From JAJTFW01 sp903922455 (GTDB taxonomy: Bacteria; Bacteroidota; Bacteroidia; AKYH767-A; OLB10): DNA of 64,000 nt. Numbering within the stretch: position 1 is the first letter of the stretch; each line of letters begins with the position of its first letter. The position numbers and the translations under genes are program-made. The stretch covers positions 1 to 64,000 of the forward strand of contig CALQEU020000016.1 of assembly GCA_943329665.2 (NCBI GenBank). Direction: 5' to 3'. The notes beneath the pieces are model-generated. The model was not told where the DNA came from. It was given only the letters and a program-made list of their open reading frames with translations, and searched no databases. Below, piece by piece: positions 26,631 through 34,449 of this stretch.

Positions 26631-26660
26631 AAACCCTGACCCGTAAGTCAGGGTTTTTTT
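26631..26660 (+). terminator. Intrinsic terminator that is itself a repeat unit
   Basis: AAACCCTGAC (26631-26640), loop CCGTAA, GTCAGGGTTT (26647-26656), with T-run 26654-26660. Stem 10 bp. The loop is the same hexamer as in the upstream array. Confidence 0.9.
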
Positions 26661-26956
26661 ACTCATCCTTGTGAGTACAATTAAATTTCGCAATAATTAT
26701 TTTCATTGAATGCGATACCTCACTCTCTATAAAATCCTTTATTAATTTGAAAGTAGAGTTTTTCATATTCTTACAAATTCGAAATTTTAGTTTACCACAT
26801 TTGAATTATTTGGATCTATCTCCAATTGTCAATAAAAAAACGTCTTTTATGATATTTCACCCAACGATCTTATAAATAATTGAAAAGCAATCGCATCAAA
26901 ACGACATTAAAAAGTAAAGAGTTTATAAAAGTTAATTAAATAACGCTAAAATCTCG
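26661..26956. other. Non-coding stretch upstream of korA
   Basis: AT-rich sequence with no open frame, no clear hairpin and no repeat. It presumably holds upstream regulatory DNA for korA. The interval 26113-26310 before the hairpin locus is likewise without recognisable features. Confidence 0.5.
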
Positions 26957-26964
26957 TATTTTTG
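26957..26964 (+). promoter_or_regulatory. -7 element (TATTTTTG) for korA
   Basis: Exact TAnnTTTG followed by CACC, 29 bases before the korA ATG. Confidence 0.65.
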
Positions 26965-26993
26965 CACCTTATTAAAGAGATTCTACAATCAAT

Positions 26994-28838
26994 ATGGCCG
27001 CTAATCAAAAAGTACTAGACCGAGTAATCATCAAATTTGCAGGAGACTCCGGAGATGGGATGCAACTAACCGGAACTCAATTTACAAACACAGCAGCGAT
27101 GCTTGGTAATGATTTGAGTACATTCCCCGATTTCCCTGCAGAAATTCGTGCCCCACAGGGTACCATTCCAGGAGTTTCTGGATATCAGTTACACTTTGGT
27201 TCTGTAAACATTTTCACACCTGGAGATGAATGTGATGTTTTGGTAGCTATGAATGCAGCGGCATTAAAAGCCAACCTTCGCCATTTGCGCAAGGGCGGAA
27301 CCATCATTGCTAATTCGGATGGTTTTGATCCGAAAAACTTAAGACTGGCTGCTTATGCTGACGGAATAAATCCGATCACAGATGGGTCTCTTGAAAATTT
27401 TAGACTCATCACCATCGATGTGACCAAGATGACTCGTGCAGCGCTTACTGAATCGGGGATGGGAATCAAGGAAATCGACCGTGCAAAAAACATGTTCGTA
27501 TTGGGATTCCTTTATTGGATGTACAATCGCGAATTAAATTATACTGAGAATTTCCTGAATGAAAAATTTGGTAAAAAGCCAGATGTACTAGAGGCAAATC
27601 TTAAAGTTCTAAAAGCAGGATACAATTTTGGTGAGACCAGCGAAACGATTGCTGATCGATACATTGTAAATCCTGCTCCAATGGCTACTGGAACCTATCG
27701 AAATATCATGGGTAACCAAGCTACGGCACTTGGACTTATTGCTGCATCACAAAAATGTGGTTTAGATTTGTTCTTAGGCTCTTATCCTATCACTCCCGCT
27801 ACTGATATTTTACATGACCTTGCCAAGTACAAACATTTCGGCGTTACAACCTACCAAGCGGAAGATGAAATTGCAGCTATTTGTTCGGTGATAGGTGCAG
27901 CCTTTGGAGGAAAATTAGCCGTAACTACATCTTCAGGACCAGGTATCGCTTTAAAAGGTGAAGCTATGGGACTAGGAATGATGTTAGAGTTGCCTATGAT
28001 CATTATAAATGTACAGCGCGGTGGTCCATCAACAGGTTTACCAACCAAGACGGAGCAGAGTGATTTGTTCCAAGCGATGTATGGAAGAAATGGGGAAGCT
28101 CCGATCCCTGTAATTTGTGCTACTTCACCTGCTGATTGTTTTGCTGCAGTTTATGAATCATGTCGAATTGCTATTGAGTTTATGACTCCCGTAATTTTCT
28201 TAAGCGATGGATACATTGCGAATGGATCGGAACCTTGGAGATACCCACAAGCGGCTGACTTAAAAGAATTCAAAGGAAATTTCATAACTGAAGTTCCAGA
28301 GGGAGGATTTTTACCTTACAAGCGAGATGAAAAACTTTCAAGACCATGGGCCATTCCAGGTGTGAAAGGATTGGAGCATCGCATCGGAGGATTAGAAAAA
28401 GCACATGAAACTGGAAACATCAGTTATGATCCAGAAAACCATGAATTCATGGTTCGTATGCGTGAAGCAAAGGTTAATAAAATCGCAGATTACATTCCGT
28501 TACAAACCCTAGATAATGGTGCTGAGAAAGGGAAAATTCTTGTCTTAGGATGGGGATCAACTCATGGTGCTATTAAAGCGGCCGTGAAAGAGGCTAGAGA
28601 AAAAGGAATTGATGTGAGTCATGCACAAATACGCCATCTCAATCCCTTCCCAAAAAACTTAGGAGAGATTCTTTATAATTTTGATACCATCTTAATTCCA
28701 GAAATGAATACGGGTCAGCTCTGTTCTATCATTCGTGATAAGTTCATGGTTCCTGCGATTGGCTTAAACAAAATCAAAGGAATGCCGTTTTCCACGACGG
28801 AAATATTCGCGAAGATTGAAGAACTAGCGAAAAAATAA
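26994..28838 (+). CDS. korA: 2-oxoacid:ferredoxin oxidoreductase, fused gamma-alpha subunit
   Basis: 614 residues. The N-terminal ~190 residues are the gamma domain (IIKFAGDSGDGMQLTGTQF ... GVSGYQLHFG). The alpha domain follows from ~225 (GNQATALGLIAA ... LFLGSYPITPATDILHDLA, YQAEDEIAAICSVIGAAFGG, TTSSGPGIALKGEAMGLG, QRGGPSTGLPTKTEQSDL). This gamma-alpha fusion paired with a separate beta subunit (29043) is the KorAB type, oxidising 2-oxoglutarate or a related 2-oxoacid to the acyl-CoA while reducing ferredoxin. Substrate choice between 2-oxoglutarate, pyruvate and others cannot be read securely from sequence. Own promoter at 26957. Confidence 0.92.
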   Translation: MAANQKVLDRVIIKFAGDSGDGMQLTGTQFTNTAAMLGNDLSTFPDFPAEIRAPQGTIPGVSGYQLHFGSVNIFTPGDECDVLVAMNAAALKANLRHLRKGGTIIANSDGFDPKNLRLAAYADGINPITDGSLENFRLITIDVTKMTRAALTESGMGIKEIDRAKNMFVLGFLYWMYNRELNYTENFLNEKFGKKPDVLEANLKVLKAGYNFGETSETIADRYIVNPAPMATGTYRNIMGNQATALGLIAASQKCGLDLFLGSYPITPATDILHDLAKYKHFGVTTYQAEDEIAAICSVIGAAFGGKLAVTTSSGPGIALKGEAMGLGMMLELPMIIINVQRGGPSTGLPTKTEQSDLFQAMYGRNGEAPIPVICATSPADCFAAVYESCRIAIEFMTPVIFLSDGYIANGSEPWRYPQAADLKEFKGNFITEVPEGGFLPYKRDEKLSRPWAIPGVKGLEHRIGGLEKAHETGNISYDPENHEFMVRMREAKVNKIADYIPLQTLDNGAEKGKILVLGWGSTHGAIKAAVKEAREKGIDVSHAQIRHLNPFPKNLGEILYNFDTILIPEMNTGQLCSIIRDKFMVPAIGLNKIKGMPFSTTEIFAKIEELAKK

Positions 28839-28877
28839 ATTATGGGCAACTCTCAAATCCCCGGATACTTCGTTTTA

Positions 28878-28933
28878 CAAAAATTTTCAAATCCTCATTT
28901 ACACTTGGTAAACTCCGGTGTTGAAAATTTTTG
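28878..28933 (+). repeat. Nested inverted repeat in the korA-korB spacer
   Basis: Perfect 13-bp outer arms CAAAAATTTTCAA (28878-28890) and its complement (28921-28933) enclose a second hairpin TTTAC-ACTTG-GTAAA (28898-28912). No T-run follows at the right place for a terminator. A 48-codon frame (28842-28988) runs through it but looks incidental. Confidence 0.7.
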
Positions 28934-29042
28934 CGAGCCTCGTCATCGTGGTTTTGATAGTTCGTCTTATTATTACCCTTTTCAATAATCCAATGAATTA
29001 AAATATTACCAATAACAACGAATTAAAATAATCCCCATAGCT

Positions 29043-30086
29043 ATGTCAGCAACTACCACATCAGCAGAAGATAAAAAATTTACGAGTAAAGAACTTGTGA
29101 CCGACCAAGAAGTACGTTGGTGTCCGGGTTGCGGAGATTATTCCATTCTTAAACAAGTTCAAACTGTAGTTCCCGACTTAGGAATTCCGAGAGAAGACAT
29201 CGTTTTCATATCTGGAATTGGATGTTCATCTCGTTTCCCGTACTACATGGAAACTTATGGGATGCACAGTATCCATGGTCGTGCTGCCGCGATTGTGAGT
29301 GGATTAAAATGTGTTCGTCCAGAGCTTAGTATTTGGATGGTGAGTGGTGATGGGGATTCATTGTCGATTGGTGGAAATCATTTTATTCATTTGTTGAGAA
29401 GAAACTTCGATATCAATTTACTTTTATTCAACAATGAAATTTATGGATTAACAAAGGGACAATATTCACCTACTTCACAAGAAGGAAAAGTAACGAAGTC
29501 GACACCGATGGGATCAATTGACCATCCTTTCAATCCCATTGCATTAGCATTAGGTGCGAATGGAACTTTTGTAGCTCGTTCGATGGATCGTGATCCCGTA
29601 CATTTGAAAGAAATGTTAAAGCGTTCACATGGGCATAAAGGAACTTCTTTTTTAGAAATTTATCAGAACTGCAATGTTTTTAATGATGGAGCCTTTGAAA
29701 TTTTCACAGATAAAGGAACCAAGAAATCAGAAACCATTATTATCGAACAAGACAAGCCATTAATTTTCGGACATAACGCTGATAAAGGAATTAAACTCGA
29801 AGGATTTAAGCCTGTGATTGTAGACTTAAATGTAAATGATAATTCTGCAAATGATTTGTGGATACATGATGAAAAGGATTTAACTAAAGCTGGAATTTTA
29901 TCAAGATTCTTTGATCGTCCGGAAGATGGACAAGATCACATGCCACGTCCTTTTGGTGTGTTTTATTCTGTAGATCGTTCTTGCTATGAAGATGGGCTTA
30001 AAGCACAAATTGAATCAGCAAAGAGCCAAAAGAAAGCCGATTTAGATTCTATTTTAAAAGGTAGAGAAACCTGGGTAATCGGGTAG
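29043..30086 (+). CDS. korB: 2-oxoacid:ferredoxin oxidoreductase beta subunit
   Basis: 347 residues. The thiamine-diphosphate and cluster-binding subunit shows RWCPGCGDYSILK, SGIGCSSRFPYY, HGRAAAIVSGLK, then GDGDSLSIGGNHFIHLLRRN with the Mg/ThDP-binding GDGD...N pattern and NNEIYGLTKGQ. TPMGSIDHPFNP follows as in KorB. The partner is the gamma-alpha subunit at 26994, 204 bases upstream across a structured spacer. The two must be assembled together, so co-transcription is expected, possibly with stability control by the spacer. ATG 29043 fits family starts. Confidence 0.93.
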   Translation: MSATTTSAEDKKFTSKELVTDQEVRWCPGCGDYSILKQVQTVVPDLGIPREDIVFISGIGCSSRFPYYMETYGMHSIHGRAAAIVSGLKCVRPELSIWMVSGDGDSLSIGGNHFIHLLRRNFDINLLLFNNEIYGLTKGQYSPTSQEGKVTKSTPMGSIDHPFNPIALALGANGTFVARSMDRDPVHLKEMLKRSHGHKGTSFLEIYQNCNVFNDGAFEIFTDKGTKKSETIIIEQDKPLIFGHNADKGIKLEGFKPVIVDLNVNDNSANDLWIHDEKDLTKAGILSRFFDRPEDGQDHMPRPFGVFYSVDRSCYEDGLKAQIESAKSQKKADLDSILKGRETWVIG

Positions 30087-30096
30087 GAAATTGCAA

Positions 30097-30114
30097 TCCC
30101 GATAGCTATCGGGA
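30097..30114. repeat. Palindromic repeat family A, copy 1
   Basis: Perfect palindrome TCCCGATAGCTATCGGGA just after korB. Confidence 0.8.
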
Positions 30115-30143
30115 GGTAAATTGGTAAATTGGTGAATTGGTGA

Positions 30144-30161
30144 TCCCGATTGCTATCGGGA
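30144..30161. repeat. Palindromic repeat family A, copy 2
   Basis: Same palindrome with one substitution (GATTGC). The flanks of both copies (AGGTAAATTGG, AGGTGAATTGG) are also related. Confidence 0.75.
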
Positions 30162-30293
30162 GGTGAATTGCTGCGCTCAGAAGTCTTAGTGAAACTTTTT
30201 ACATAATAAATTAGCAGGTATCTAGATTATTAATTTGATCGAGAACGTGTCTCACCAAACGAACACACTGAATCTCCTACTCTCCCACTCTCC

Positions 30294-30309
30294 TCGCGAG
30301 GCTTCGCGA
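30294..30309. repeat. Palindromic repeat family B, copy 1
   Basis: TCGCGAGGCTTCGCGA between korB and nadE, immediately beyond the nadE stop. Confidence 0.75.
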
Positions 30310-30318
30310 TCTCCTACA

Positions 30319-31971
30319 CTATCCTAAATATTTTGCGACGAGGGGCATTCTTCTGCCTCTGCCAAATGCTTTTGATGTAACGCGTAAAACCGGAGCGAAT
30401 TGAAATCTTTTCCATTCATTATTATTTACCATTTTCAAAATGCGGCAAACGAGTGCTTCGTCGAAACCATCACTAATAATTTTGTCTGGACCTTTTTGCT
30501 GCTCGATATAACGATGTAAGATAGCATCTAACACTTCGTAAGGAGGTAAAGAATCACTATCGAATTGATCGGGGCGTAATTCAGCAGAAGGTGCTTTTGT
30601 CATAATTGAATCGGGAATGATTTCATGATCTCGATTGACGAATTTAGACAGTGCATATACATCCATCTTATAAAGATCGCCAATGACAGACAATCCACCA
30701 CACATATCACCATACAAAGTTCCATAACCAACAGCGAGTTCACTTTTATTACTTGTGTTTAATAGGATATATCCAAACTTATTAGAAAGTGCCATTAGAA
30801 TTAATCCCCGTATGCGTGCTTGAATATTTTCTTCAGCTACATTAAAGGTTGTTCCTGCAAAATCTGATTTCAGTGCATTTAAAAACGAATCATACATTGG
30901 TGCGATAGGCATTATCTCATGCGTACAACCTATTCTTTCCACCATCTTCACCGAATCATTTACAGAATGATCGCTAGAAAATTCGGAAGGCATTAAAACG
31001 GCATGTACATTCTTTGCACCTAATGCTTCACAAGCTAATGCTAAAACTAATGCAGAATCAATTCCACCACTGAGTCCAAGAATGGCTTTTGCAAAACCCA
31101 TCTTTTCAAAATAATCACGAATTCCCATGACCAAACCTTGATAAATTCTTTCGATTCTATCCGATGGAATGGAAGAAGGATTCACATTATTTAAATTGGA
31201 AAAAACTTTGTTTGATTCATTAAAATCACAAACAACATAATCTTCCTGAAAATAAAGGAGCTCATGCTGAACGTTTCCAGTTGAGTCAATCAACATCGAT
31301 CCGCCATCAAACAACAAATCAGTTTGAGCCCCTACATGATTAACATATAAGAGTGGTAGATGATATTCTTTTACATTCTTTATTAAAATTGCTTTTCGAT
31401 TTTCTGCGTGTTGATCGCAAAAAGGGGAAGCGGCAATATTGATCATCAGTTGAGGTTTCTGTTGAATCAATTCTTTCATCGGCCAAAAAGTGTAGAGCGG
31501 ATCTTCGTCAATATTCCAAAGATCTTCACAAACGGTGAGGGCTATACGAACTCCTTTTACTTCGACACATTTAAATTCACGATTCGATTCAAACCATCGA
31601 TATTCATCAAAGACGTCATAAGTAGGAAGCAGCGTTTTATGTACAATTTGTTGCACCTTACCTTCTGACAAGACATAAGCAGAATTAAACAAATTTTTTC
31701 CTTTAGGATCTGCATTAAATGCAGGTGCTCCTATTATGACTGTTAAATTATTACAATGTGCTGCAATATTTCGAATACTATCACTGCATCGGTCGATAAA
31801 ATGGGAATAGTCGAGAAAATCGAGAGGAGGATATCCACATACGGCTAATTCGGCAAAAACGAGCAGGTCTACTTGCTCCTTTTCGGCCTTTTCAATTTCG
31901 TCAACGATACGCGACGTATTATACGTAAAATTACCAATTCGGAAATTCAGCTGAGAGAGCGCAATTTTCAT
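30319..31971 (-). CDS. nadE: Glutamine-dependent NAD+ synthetase
   Basis: Converts nicotinic acid adenine dinucleotide to NAD+ using glutamine. 550 residues in two parts. The N-terminal nitrilase-like glutaminase has the Glu-Lys-Cys triad in FAELAVCGYPP, HKTLLPTYDVFDE and ALTVCEDLWN. The C-terminal synthetase has the PP-loop GLSGGIDSALVLALA, NTSNKSELAVGYGTLYGDMCGGLS and a KAPSAELRPDQ segment. All catalytic residues are present. Family B palindromes lie downstream. The -7 element on the minus strand ends 5 bases before the ATG, so the mRNA should be almost leaderless. Confidence 0.97.
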   Translation of the reverse strand: MKIALSQLNFRIGNFTYNTSRIVDEIEKAEKEQVDLLVFAELAVCGYPPLDFLDYSHFIDRCSDSIRNIAAHCNNLTVIIGAPAFNADPKGKNLFNSAYVLSEGKVQQIVHKTLLPTYDVFDEYRWFESNREFKCVEVKGVRIALTVCEDLWNIDEDPLYTFWPMKELIQQKPQLMINIAASPFCDQHAENRKAILIKNVKEYHLPLLYVNHVGAQTDLLFDGGSMLIDSTGNVQHELLYFQEDYVVCDFNESNKVFSNLNNVNPSSIPSDRIERIYQGLVMGIRDYFEKMGFAKAILGLSGGIDSALVLALACEALGAKNVHAVLMPSEFSSDHSVNDSVKMVERIGCTHEIMPIAPMYDSFLNALKSDFAGTTFNVAEENIQARIRGLILMALSNKFGYILLNTSNKSELAVGYGTLYGDMCGGLSVIGDLYKMDVYALSKFVNRDHEIIPDSIMTKAPSAELRPDQFDSDSLPPYEVLDAILHRYIEQQKGPDKIISDGFDEALVCRILKMVNNNEWKRFQFAPVLRVTSKAFGRGRRMPLVAKYLG

Positions 31972-31976
31972 CGGTG

Positions 31977-31984
31977 CAAAGGTA
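31977..31984 (-). promoter_or_regulatory. -7 element (TACCTTTG) for nadE
   Basis: On the minus strand TACCTTTGCACC; exact TAnnTTTG with the CA extension, 5 bases before the ATG. Confidence 0.65.
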
Positions 31985-32003
31985 CGGAAATAGAAAAGGC
32001 ATT

Positions 32004-32034
32004 AAAAAAGCCGAAATCTTTTATGATTTCGGCT
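32004..32034 (-). terminator. Intrinsic terminator after the PorT-like gene
   Basis: Minus strand AGCCGAAATC, 6-base loop, GATTTCGGCT, then TTTTTT. Perfect 10-bp stem between the PorT-like gene and nadE. Confidence 0.9.
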
Positions 32035-32084
32035 AAAATGATGCCTGTGTAGTACACAGTATAGTATATTTTATCTATTAATTA

Positions 32085-32717
32085 TCAGAACAATATGCCG
32101 ATATTTAATCCTAAGAAATTGGTAAAAGCTTTACCACCTCCGTCTATCATATCCACAAATCCATTATTAAATTCAATTCCACCGAAAGCTACGGTAGAAC
32201 CACTAATTTCATACTCGAGACCAGCGGCAATGATCATGTTTACATTCATAAAATTAATTTCATCCATGGCACTCAATTTATCCTCTCCACCAACATCCTT
32301 TAATGCACGAATTCGCATACCTGGGGAGAAACCAAATTGTCCATAATAACGAATCTTATTGAATTGATTCGTTAACATTTTTAAACAAATTGGAATTTCA
32401 ACATACTGTACTTTAAATGTAACAGTTGAGTCTGGAATGCCAAGAACACCTGAATCGTATTTGAGTTTCCCGCCTCTATAAGACATTTGGGCTCCTGTTG
32501 CCAATGCATAATTATCGGCTAAGCGAAATTCGGTTTGAAAACCATAGGAAAAGCCTAAACGGTAACCTTCACGGTCAAGGCTCTTTGTATCTGGTTTTAT
32601 CCACGCCATACTGGGTGTAATTTTAAAACCGAAATGAAATTTCTGATCTTGTGCCTTTGTTAAAACAGGTAAAAAGAAGCCAATCATTAAAATTATTATA
32701 AGTTTGCGCATAACCAT
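32085..32717 (-). CDS. PorT-like outer-membrane beta-barrel protein
   Basis: About 210 residues with a signal peptide (LIIILMIGFFLPVLTKA, cleavage before Q). The mature part has eight-strand barrel character: FHFGFKITPSMAWI, LGFSYGFQTEFRLADNYALATGAQMSYRGG, YVEIPICLKMLT, RYYGQFGFSPGMRIRA, MIIAAGLEYEISG and a C-terminal FLGLNIGILF ending in Phe. This matches the PorT-family barrels of Bacteroidota; PorT itself belongs to type IX secretion, but many paralogues have unknown roles. ATG 32717 and ATG 32711 are both possible. It diverges from gldB with 15-21 bases between the starts. Confidence 0.8.
   Translation of the reverse strand: MVMRKLIIILMIGFFLPVLTKAQDQKFHFGFKITPSMAWIKPDTKSLDREGYRLGFSYGFQTEFRLADNYALATGAQMSYRGGKLKYDSGVLGIPDSTVTFKVQYVEIPICLKMLTNQFNKIRYYGQFGFSPGMRIRALKDVGGEDKLSAMDEINFMNVNMIIAAGLEYEISGSTVAFGGIEFNNGFVDMIDGGGKAFTNFLGLNIGILF
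32699..32706 (+). promoter_or_regulatory. -7 element (TAAGTTTG) for gldB
   Basis: Exact TAnnTTTG 26 bases before the gldB ATG. It lies inside the first codons of the divergent PorT-like gene. Confidence 0.5.
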
Positions 32718-32732
32718 TAGATTAGTAGTACA

Positions 32733-33797
32733 ATGATAAACAAAATCAAATTAGGATTCTATTTTTTCTCACTGGTGTTATTGTCCTATGGATGTGGACA
32801 AAACGGAAAAGATGAAAAACGTCCTGAGCCCATTGAGATTACAGAAGAAATGCCATCCATAAAAATTATTCGATTCGAAGAAGAATTGTCTACTAAGAAC
32901 CAAACCGTTGATACAATTAAAATCAGAGAGTTACGCGGAAAATATGGTGATTTTTTTGAGCTTTGGTGTGTACAATTAGCATCTATCATTCCGCCAAGTA
33001 AAAGAAAACCATTAGATGTTGAAATTGCGAATAACATTAATCAATATTTAAAGGACCAGTACATCCATGAAATTTTTATGGATTGTCAAAAAGAGTTTGG
33101 TGATCTTGTATGGTTAGAAAAAGAATTGACGTTGGCATTTGAACGCTACAAAATTGCTTTCCCAGGAAAGAAAATTCCTACCATCATGACTTACATTTCT
33201 CCCTTTAGTAGTAACATCATGACCATGGATAGTATGTTGGGCTTAGGATTACATTTTTATTTAGGGCAAGATTATAAATACTATCCAAGTCTTCAGTTGC
33301 CGATGTATATGATGAAAAAACTCGAACCTGAATACATCGTAAATGACATGATGAAAGGTTGGCTCGACAGTGAATTTTTGGATGATAGTACACAAAATAA
33401 TTGCTTAGCACAGATGCTTTTTCAAGGCAAAATTTTATATGCAATGGATGTACTATCCCCTGAAACTCATGATACCATTAAATTAGGATATTCACCTGCA
33501 CAACTCAAATGGGCGAATGAACATGAGGAACAAATCTGGTCATTTTTTATTGAACAAGATTTATTGTATAACATTAATCCTAAAGTTTATTTGAAGTATA
33601 TTCACGATGGAAATAGCACCAATGGATTTCCAAAAGAGTCACCTTCACGACTTGGCGCATTCGTTGGTTGGCATATTATTCGTTCTTATATGCAAGAGCA
33701 TCCAAACACCAATTTATTACAATTATTCATGGAAAAAGATGCGCAATCTATACTTTCGAAATCTGCTTACAAACCAAAAAAGAATACCCTATCATGA
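32733..33797 (+). CDS. gldB: Gliding motility lipoprotein GldB
   Basis: 354 residues. A lipoprotein signal has lipobox SYGC (Cys at ~21). The body matches the GldB family: IIRFEEELS near the start, ELRGKYGDFFELWC, a Zn-protease-like central part without HExxH (FPGKKIPTIMTYISPFSSNIMTMDSMLGLGLHFYLGQDYKYYPS), GKILYAMDVLSPETHD and SPSRLGAFVGWHIIRSYM. GldB is required for gliding in Flavobacterium and is cell-envelope associated; its mechanism is unresolved. The stop overlaps the next ATG (ATGA), so translation of the MBL hydrolase is coupled. Confidence 0.9.
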   Translation: MINKIKLGFYFFSLVLLSYGCGQNGKDEKRPEPIEITEEMPSIKIIRFEEELSTKNQTVDTIKIRELRGKYGDFFELWCVQLASIIPPSKRKPLDVEIANNINQYLKDQYIHEIFMDCQKEFGDLVWLEKELTLAFERYKIAFPGKKIPTIMTYISPFSSNIMTMDSMLGLGLHFYLGQDYKYYPSLQLPMYMMKKLEPEYIVNDMMKGWLDSEFLDDSTQNNCLAQMLFQGKILYAMDVLSPETHDTIKLGYSPAQLKWANEHEEQIWSFFIEQDLLYNINPKVYLKYIHDGNSTNGFPKESPSRLGAFVGWHIIRSYMQEHPNTNLLQLFMEKDAQSILSKSAYKPKKNTLS

Positions 33798-34441
33798 TGC
33801 AAATTGCACGATTCACCTTTAATCCGTTTCAAGAAAATACATATGTTTTATATGATGAAACATTAGAATGTGTCATCATTGATCCAGGCTGTTATGAGCC
33901 AGAAGAGAAAGAGGAGCTTTTTAATTTCATACAAACGCAAAAATTAAAGCCTGTACATTTACTCAATACCCACTGTCATATTGATCATGTATTGGGAAAT
34001 AAATTTGTGGGAGAAGCTTTTCAACTTCAACCACAGATTCACGAATTAGAAGAAAAATTACTTGCAGCATGTTTACAATACGGTCAAGTGTATGGAATCT
34101 TTATGGAAGCTTCGCCTGCGCCAATCACAAATCTAAAAGAAGGAGTCGCAATAAAATTTGGAAATTGTACTCTTGAAATGATCCATGCTCCGGGACATAG
34201 TCCGGGCAGTATTTGTTTTTGGCATAAAGAAAGTGATACATTAATTGGCGGAGATGTATTATTTTCACAGAGTATAGGTCGAACCGACTTACCAGGAGGA
34301 GATACAGAAACATTACTACGAAGCATAAGAGAAAAACTATTTATATTGCCTGGAAAAACGATTGTTTATCCGGGACATGGTCCAGAAACCAGCATTGAAT
34401 TTGAAAAAGCAAACAACCCGTTTTTAGTTGAGCACTCTTAA
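33794..34441 (+). CDS. Metallo-beta-lactamase-fold hydrolase, glyoxalase II-like
   Basis: 215 residues from ATG 33794, which overlaps the gldB stop by four bases; ATG 33797 is a second option. A longer frame starting at 33668 lies inside gldB and is rejected. Motifs: THCHIDHVLG (the HxHxDH metal site, ~57-62), a second metal His in HAPGHSPGSICFW, IGGDVLFSQSIGRTDLPGGD, and the final YPGHGPETSIEFEK. This pattern is that of small GloB-like hydrolases (hydroxyacylglutathione hydrolase family) widespread in bacteria. The natural substrate is unknown. It lies in the gldB operon and is followed by a secreted protein 8 bases on. Confidence 0.9.
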   Translation: MMQIARFTFNPFQENTYVLYDETLECVIIDPGCYEPEEKEELFNFIQTQKLKPVHLLNTHCHIDHVLGNKFVGEAFQLQPQIHELEEKLLAACLQYGQVYGIFMEASPAPITNLKEGVAIKFGNCTLEMIHAPGHSPGSICFWHKESDTLIGGDVLFSQSIGRTDLPGGDTETLLRSIREKLFILPGKTIVYPGHGPETSIEFEKANNPFLVEHS

Positions 34442-34449
34442 CAATAAAT

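Larger units (their letters stand above)
26338..26660 (+). ncRNA. Putative non-coding RNA made of eight hairpins with identical CCGTAA loops
   Basis: No open frame of note exists in 26113-26993. From 26369 to 26653 there are eight hairpins whose loop is always CCGTAA. Stems: CGTC/GACG at 26369; CCTGAC/GTCGGG at 26396, 26430, 26464 and 26497; CCTGAC/GTTGGG at 26530; CCTAAC/GTTGGG at 26564; and the terminator stem CCCTGAC/GTCAGGG at 26634. The change GAC/GTC to AAC/GTT passes through a G-U intermediate and preserves pairing, which is evidence for RNA structure. Linkers are 13-18 A-rich bases. A more degenerate hairpin lies near 26600-26617. The start is inferred from the promoter-like element and the end from the terminator. 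I cannot assign it to a known RNA family. Confidence 0.65.

Noticed and set aside
28842..28988. 48-codon gene between korA and korB
   Set aside because: The frame is explained by the nested inverted repeat; no ribosome site or coding character. Kept as a finding, not a gene.
33668..33793. N-terminal extension of the MBL hydrolase
   Set aside because: The extension lies entirely inside gldB; the family N-terminus (MQIARFTFNPFQENTY) begins at 33794-33797.
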